The notes beneath the pieces are model-generated. The model saw only the letters and a program-made list of their open reading frames with translations. It did not search any database and had not been told where the DNA came from. From Sipunculus nudus (lineage: Eukaryota; Annelida; Sipuncula; Golfingiida; Sipunculidae), in NCBI GenBank assembly GCA_026874595.1, contig CM049306.1:18593019-18657018 (forward strand): DNA of 64,000 nt. Reading direction: 5' to 3'. This document shows, in pieces, positions 59,810 through 64,000 of the stretch. A program made the position numbers and the translations under genes. Within the stretch, counting starts at the first letter, position 1. Each line of letters opens with the position of its first letter.

Positions 59810-61395
59810 CAGCTGACTTTCAGTCATGCTGAGCTATAGCGATCACTCTTTGTCCGTCGTCCGTCTGTCCGTCTGTCTGTCTGTATGTCCGTCTGTCCGT
59901 CTGCCTGTCTGTCCGTTAACTAGGCACAAATCGTAACCGCTGGACCTAGAATCTTGTAACTTGAAATTCTGAGAGGTCGATATAAAATCTCCTAGGAAAC
60001 CAGAAATTAGGTCTCTGAAACCCATATCCTTTGAGCTATGGGGCCCAAAAGTACCCCCCAGAATAGTAAAAAATTTCATACAAAAACTTCAATATCTCAT
60101 TAACTACATCACTGATGGTCATGATTTTTGGCATACATATTGATCATGAGATGTTTCATCAGTTTCTGCAGACTGGTGGCGCCACCTGTATTTTTCGATT
60201 TTTTATGATTTTTTTTCTGTATTTTTGAGACCTTTAAAAATGTGAACATCTGTTAACAGGGCACAAAACTTATAGACTGGACCTAGAATCTACATTCTTG
60301 ACACAGTGAGAGACCTATGAAAAGTCTCCATTGAAACTAGAAATTAGGTCTCTGTTACTCATATCCTTCCAGCTATGGGGCCTCAAAGTACCCCCCCCCC
60401 CCCCCCCCCAGAATAGTAGAAAATTTCATACGAAAACTTCAATATCTCATTAACTACATCACTGATGGTCATGCTTTTTGATCATGAGATGTTTCATCAG
60501 TTTCTGCAGACTGGAGGCGCCACCTGTATTTTTCGATTTTTTACGAGACCTTTAAGGATGTAGTTATCTGTCAACAGGATACAAATCGTAACGAATGGAC
60601 CTAGAATCTTCATTCTTGACACACAGGGAGACCCATGAAAAGTCTCCATGGAAACCTAAAAAATAGGCCACTGTTACCCATATCCTTTGAGCTATGGCAC
60701 TCCAAAGTACAGCTCAGTATAATGGAAAATTTGATACAAAAGCTGAAGTATCTGAACAACTAATGCAGAGATCACCATACTTGTTTGCATGGATATTGAT
60801 CATGGAGTGTTTCATCAGTTTCTGCAGACTGGTGGCACCACCTGTATTTGTTTGGTTTTTTTTTACGAATTTTTTTTTTCGATTTTTGAGACCTTTAATG
60901 ATATGAACATCTGTTAACAGGGCACAAATCATAACAACTGGACCTAGAATCTTCATTCTTGACACACAGGGAGACCCATTAAAAGTCTCCATGGAAACCT
61001 GAAATTAGGTTTCTGTTACCCATATCCGTTTAGCTGTATGGCTCCAAAATACCCCCGAGATTAATGGAAAAATTTGATACAAAAACTGCAGGATCTCAAT
61101 AACTACAACACTGATGGTCATGATTTTTGGCATACATAATTATCATGAGGTGTTTCATGAGTTTCTGCAGACTGGGTGCGCCACCTCTATTTTTTTTCAA
61201 ATTTTTACGAATATTTTTCTTTATTTTTGAGACCTTTAAAGATGTGGTTATCTGTCAACAGTTTTCAAATCTTAACAACTGGACCTAGCATCTTCATTCT
61301 TTTCATGCAAGGAGGCCCATCAAAGTGTCTGTGGAAACCTGAAATTAGGTCTCTGTTTCCCATATCCTTCAAGCTATAGGACTCCGAAGTATCCC
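59810..61395 (+). repeat. Tandem repeat, ~340-bp units, about 4.6 copies
   Basis: The landmark GGACCTAGAATCTT (or variant) occurs at 59942, 60279, 60597, 60940 and 61281. Each unit carries AAATTAGGTCTCTGTTACCC, CATATCCTTT, a C-rich AGTACCCCC tract, AATATCTCATTAACTACA, GATGGTCATGATTTTTGGCA, TGTTTCATCAGTTTCTGCAG, and GGTGGCGCCACCTGTATTTT or a variant. The head at 59810-59925 has TCAGTCATGCTGAGC and a (GTCCGTCT)n-like tract. There is no coding potential. Confidence 0.92.
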
Positions 61396-62345
61396 TTAAG
61401 TATCCGATACTTGACATTGTTTCTGAAGGTTAGGTGCTATCAAAGTCGAGCCTTACACGGTATCATAGCCCATGTCCTGCTCCTACTTTTTACCGGTACT
61501 GTCTCATACAGATATGCATGATCATTTCACCAGAGAAATAAAGGAATGAGTATCATTCTTACATACCAGTGGTACATTCTCTCAGTTTTTAAGGTTGTCA
61601 AAAAAGCTAAGAACAACATTTGTCGTATATATACTGTTGGTGACTGTAACAGAATCTTGAATAAGTCCAAATTGGCGAGGTACCCGTTGTACCCATTATG
61701 GTAGCAGGACTGGTCCCCCTGAATGACCTTTGTTTCGGGTTTTCCCTTGCATTGAACAATCCAATACCTTAAAGTATACATTTTCTGAAAGCTAAGTAGA
61801 TTCTCTACTTTTTTGGTAAATATATATATTGTTTTGAAGGATTATGTTTTTAATTTATGAGCGTTTTAATTAAATTATATTTAACAGTAATTCCAGCACA
61901 TCTAAAGCAGGCATATAATATGTTTTTATATTAATCGAAAATTAAGATAAAAATCACGAGGCGTTTTATTTTGTGAGTTAAGTTTAAAAATTTCGATTTA
62001 ACGGAGTATTTATTCTCGAAACCCTAAAAAATTCATCATTTCAATTTTTACATTTTCCTGAATGAAAACCTTCCAATTAAGTTTGGAGTAAAATAAAAAA
62101 ATGTTTTTCAGTGCAGTTTTCTTTTTCAATGTAGTTGAATTGACTATGATTGAGCTCCCGTTTTCTTAAAAGTCTGTATACATTCTTTCTTATTTAAGGA
62201 TTTTGTCCTTTTCATCACTTTGAAAATCACAGTTACAAGCAATATTGGATTCAAGCAAAATAGCTCATGAATCTTGTTTTACATAAAAATGCACCCTATG
62301 TGATTCACGCCCACGCATGTGTCTGTCACTCTGTTTTATCTTTAG
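61396..62345. other. AT-rich stretch, possible intron
   Basis: No recognisable element. If the exon below is real, at least its 3' end (pyrimidine-rich, ending TTTAG at 62345) is intronic. Confidence 0.4.
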
Positions 62346-62557
62346 AAAATCTGTTTATGAAGGCTCTTCATGAAAGAAATGAACATATTAGTGATAGAAG
62401 TCTTGACAAAATACTTACTTCTTCTCCCTCTTCTTCATCATCATCTTCCTTTGCTTTCCATAGCAAAACTGATAAGCCCACAGAAGATTTATGTCTAAAC
62501 CTAGATGATGATCCTATGATATTTAACTTAATAGATCCCGATGTTTCCAACATTTGA
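62346..62557 (+). CDS. Possible terminal exon, Ser- and Asp-rich C-terminus (partial, unrecognised)
   Basis: After a good 3' splice-site context (TGTCTGTCACTCTGTTTTAT then CTTTAG ending 62345), an open segment of about 70 codons runs to TGA 62555-62557. It enters in phase 1. The peptide has NLFMKALHERNEH, a run of seven Ser after TSSP, and an acidic end NLDDDPMIFNLIDPDV. AATAAA occurs at 62821-62826, 264 bp beyond the stop, a reasonable polyadenylation position. The composition looks protein-like compared with the surrounding AT-rich noise, but I recognise no family and no partner exon. It could still be chance. Confidence 0.35.
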
Positions 62558-62980
62558 CTTGGTCTATATTGCTTTAACCATTAGCATGTGTCTGATTACG
62601 CACATTTAATCTTGAATCAACACAAAAATGCAACACATCAGAGACAAAAAAATCACACAACAGAGTCAGATTATTTGCCGCAATTTAATTGGCGTGAATG
62701 AATTAATTTGATTAATTTGCATGATTAGTTGAATTAGTTAATTAACAAAACACCATGCATGAACCTCAGCGCAAATAACAGCACTTCCTCCGAGTTAGGC
62801 ATCATATCTCTTACATCATTAATAAAATATCATGTCCCATCAACCAACCGTAATTAAAGTGAACCGGCTAACTTTGATATTTGCTCCCGTGTCTTTTCAA
62901 GAGCTTAAGATTTGTCCTCCATTACACAGCAGGAAAGACTGTCTTGTAGGTGGAAGTTACCTATTTTTAGGTCCCCCGCC
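62558..62980. other. AT-rich stretch, no gene seen
   Basis: Contains AATTAATTTGATTAATTTGC-type AT repeats near 62700-62750 and nothing else recognised. Confidence 0.45.
62821..62826 (+). terminator. Candidate polyadenylation signal
   Basis: AATAAA downstream of the possible terminal exon. The motif is common in AT-rich DNA, so it supports the exon only weakly. Confidence 0.3.
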
Positions 62981-62984
62981 GTAG

Positions 62985-63150
62985 GAGGGAGGACTACTTT
63001 AAAGGTCCACGACCGTCCGTCGTGCTGTCCTCCTGTCCGTCATTCTGTCCGTCCGTCCCGCCCCATTCTTTTACCACATATCTCTAAGACCCTTGCTGCT
63101 TTCCTCACCAAATTTTACAGACTTACTCAGCACATTACTGATATGTGATT
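62985..63150. repeat. GTCCGTC-headed dispersed repeat fragment
   Basis: CCGTCCGTCGTGCTGTCC and GTCCGTCCGTCC tracts are followed by AAATTTTACAGACTTACTC. The head style matches 59860-59920 and the composite repeat family, but the body differs. Confidence 0.5.
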
Positions 63151-63920
63151 ATAACCTGCAGGTGGTCTCACTTCTGTTTAACGGGTGTCTGCGCACCAAA
63201 ATGGAGAAAATAAGAACACTTTAGCCTTCAAATCATAATATGCAAGGATTCCTTGGAGCTAGGGAAATTCAATGAGTATTCTATAGAATATAATTATTTT
63301 CAGACTGATGTCTCTACCGGAGTTCAAATTCTGCTGGTCGCGAAATTTTACTTATTTCACATGTTTATATATATCGTGCAAAATCTTTTTCCTTTTATCT
63401 CATGAACCACTTCTAGTACTTCAGCCAGACCCGAAAATTTGGATCATTGGTACCATTTTGGTGACAAATTTTCACCATGTATGCTTGATAGGTATACATG
63501 TGTAGGTAATAAAAATGCCTGATAGCAGTATGAGAGTGGTAGCTTTCAGTGAATAAATGGATGTTTTATGTCGGATGACGTATAATTTTTTTTTTCGTCT
63601 CAAGGACACCGACTTCAGAGTGGTTATAAGCCCATTACTACTAAATATGTAAAACGTATCCAGTCAAAGTTGGTCTCAAATGTTAGCTTTAACCATACGC
63701 TTCAGTATGACATGCCATTTATGGTCACTGGGGGTATACTGCTTAAGTAATATATTCTTATAGTTACACTCACCTTAGGAAAAACGACAAAAGATGATTA
63801 TATTAATTTACTTCATACAACTTTATATGCCAAACTTATATCAAGCAAAATAATCTTTTCAATGATGTATCATTTATGATCAATAGGTGTTTACCTACAG
63901 TTAAACTTTCTTATACCCTC
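63151..63920. other. AT-rich stretch, no gene seen
   Basis: No exon, RNA gene or element boundary recognised. Confidence 0.45.
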
Positions 63921-64000
63921 ACAGGGACAGATCCAGGATTTAAAATGGAGGGGTCCACGCCAGGACTGATGGCTGAAGTTGTAAAAAAGGTCCCCAGGTT
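63921..64000. mobile_element. hAT-like left terminus, cut by the window end
   Basis: CAGGGACAGATCCAGGATTT followed by GGAGGGGTCCACG resembles the CAGNGGCGGATCC terminal motif of the hAT-like elements above. The rest lies outside the window. Confidence 0.4.

Overview
The window looks like intergenic or intronic DNA from a repeat-rich, AT-rich animal genome. Several features point to a eukaryote: a terminal coding exon with a splice acceptor, a decayed LINE-type reverse transcriptase, LTR elements with clear target-site duplications, several TIR/MITE families, long (TA)n microsatellites and a 5.7-kb minisatellite. A marine invertebrate, perhaps a lophotrochozoan, is my best guess from the repeat style and the beta/gamma-crystallin-like exon. 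The species cannot be read from the sequence. There are no bacterial operons, rRNAs or convincing complete tRNA genes, and no complete host gene lies inside the window.

Region by region: 0-9 kb holds one plausible host exon (beta/gamma-crystallin-like, 3976-4217), a 291-bp tandem duplication and many microsatellites. 9.4-11.7 kb is a cluster of nested elements: a 397-bp tandem duplication with a foldback TIR element, a three-LTR miniature LTR retrotransposon (10357-11193), and one copy of a GC-rich MITE. 17.5-18.4 kb is a dispersed repeat whose inverted partner lies at 55.5-57.0 kb. 22.65-24.26 kb is a LINE relic. 25.8-26.8 kb is a tandem repeat ending in a perfect hairpin. 29.8-37.2 kb holds a 2.07-kb TIR element, nested hAT-like elements, a Harbinger-like MITE, a 756-bp solo LTR and a second GC-rich MITE. 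40.05-45.79 kb is a 25-bp minisatellite with higher-order structure. 48-56 kb contains a pair of paralogous segments (one interrupted by a second solo LTR), further hAT-like copies and a second complete miniature LTR element (54728-55159). 59.8-61.4 kb is a ~340-bp tandem repeat, and 62346-62557 is a possible terminal exon of an unknown gene.

The most notable system is the miniature LTR retrotransposon (TRIM-like). Its ~156-bp LTRs begin TGTTAC and end TAACA or TTACA. The internal region is only ~119-140 bp. It has a primer-binding site that matches the 3' end of tRNA-Pro over 12-13 nt, a polypurine tract, and perfect 4-bp target-site duplications at both loci (ACAA and AAAT). Each LTR contains a tRNA-like segment with A-box and B-box motifs at tRNA-like spacing, which suggests an internal RNA polymerase III promoter inside an LTR. 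This resembles in principle the plant Cassandra elements, whose LTRs carry 5S rRNA. The larger solo LTR at 35835-36590 has the same terminal hexamers and also a 4-bp duplication, so a related autonomous element could supply the enzymes. That last link is inference.
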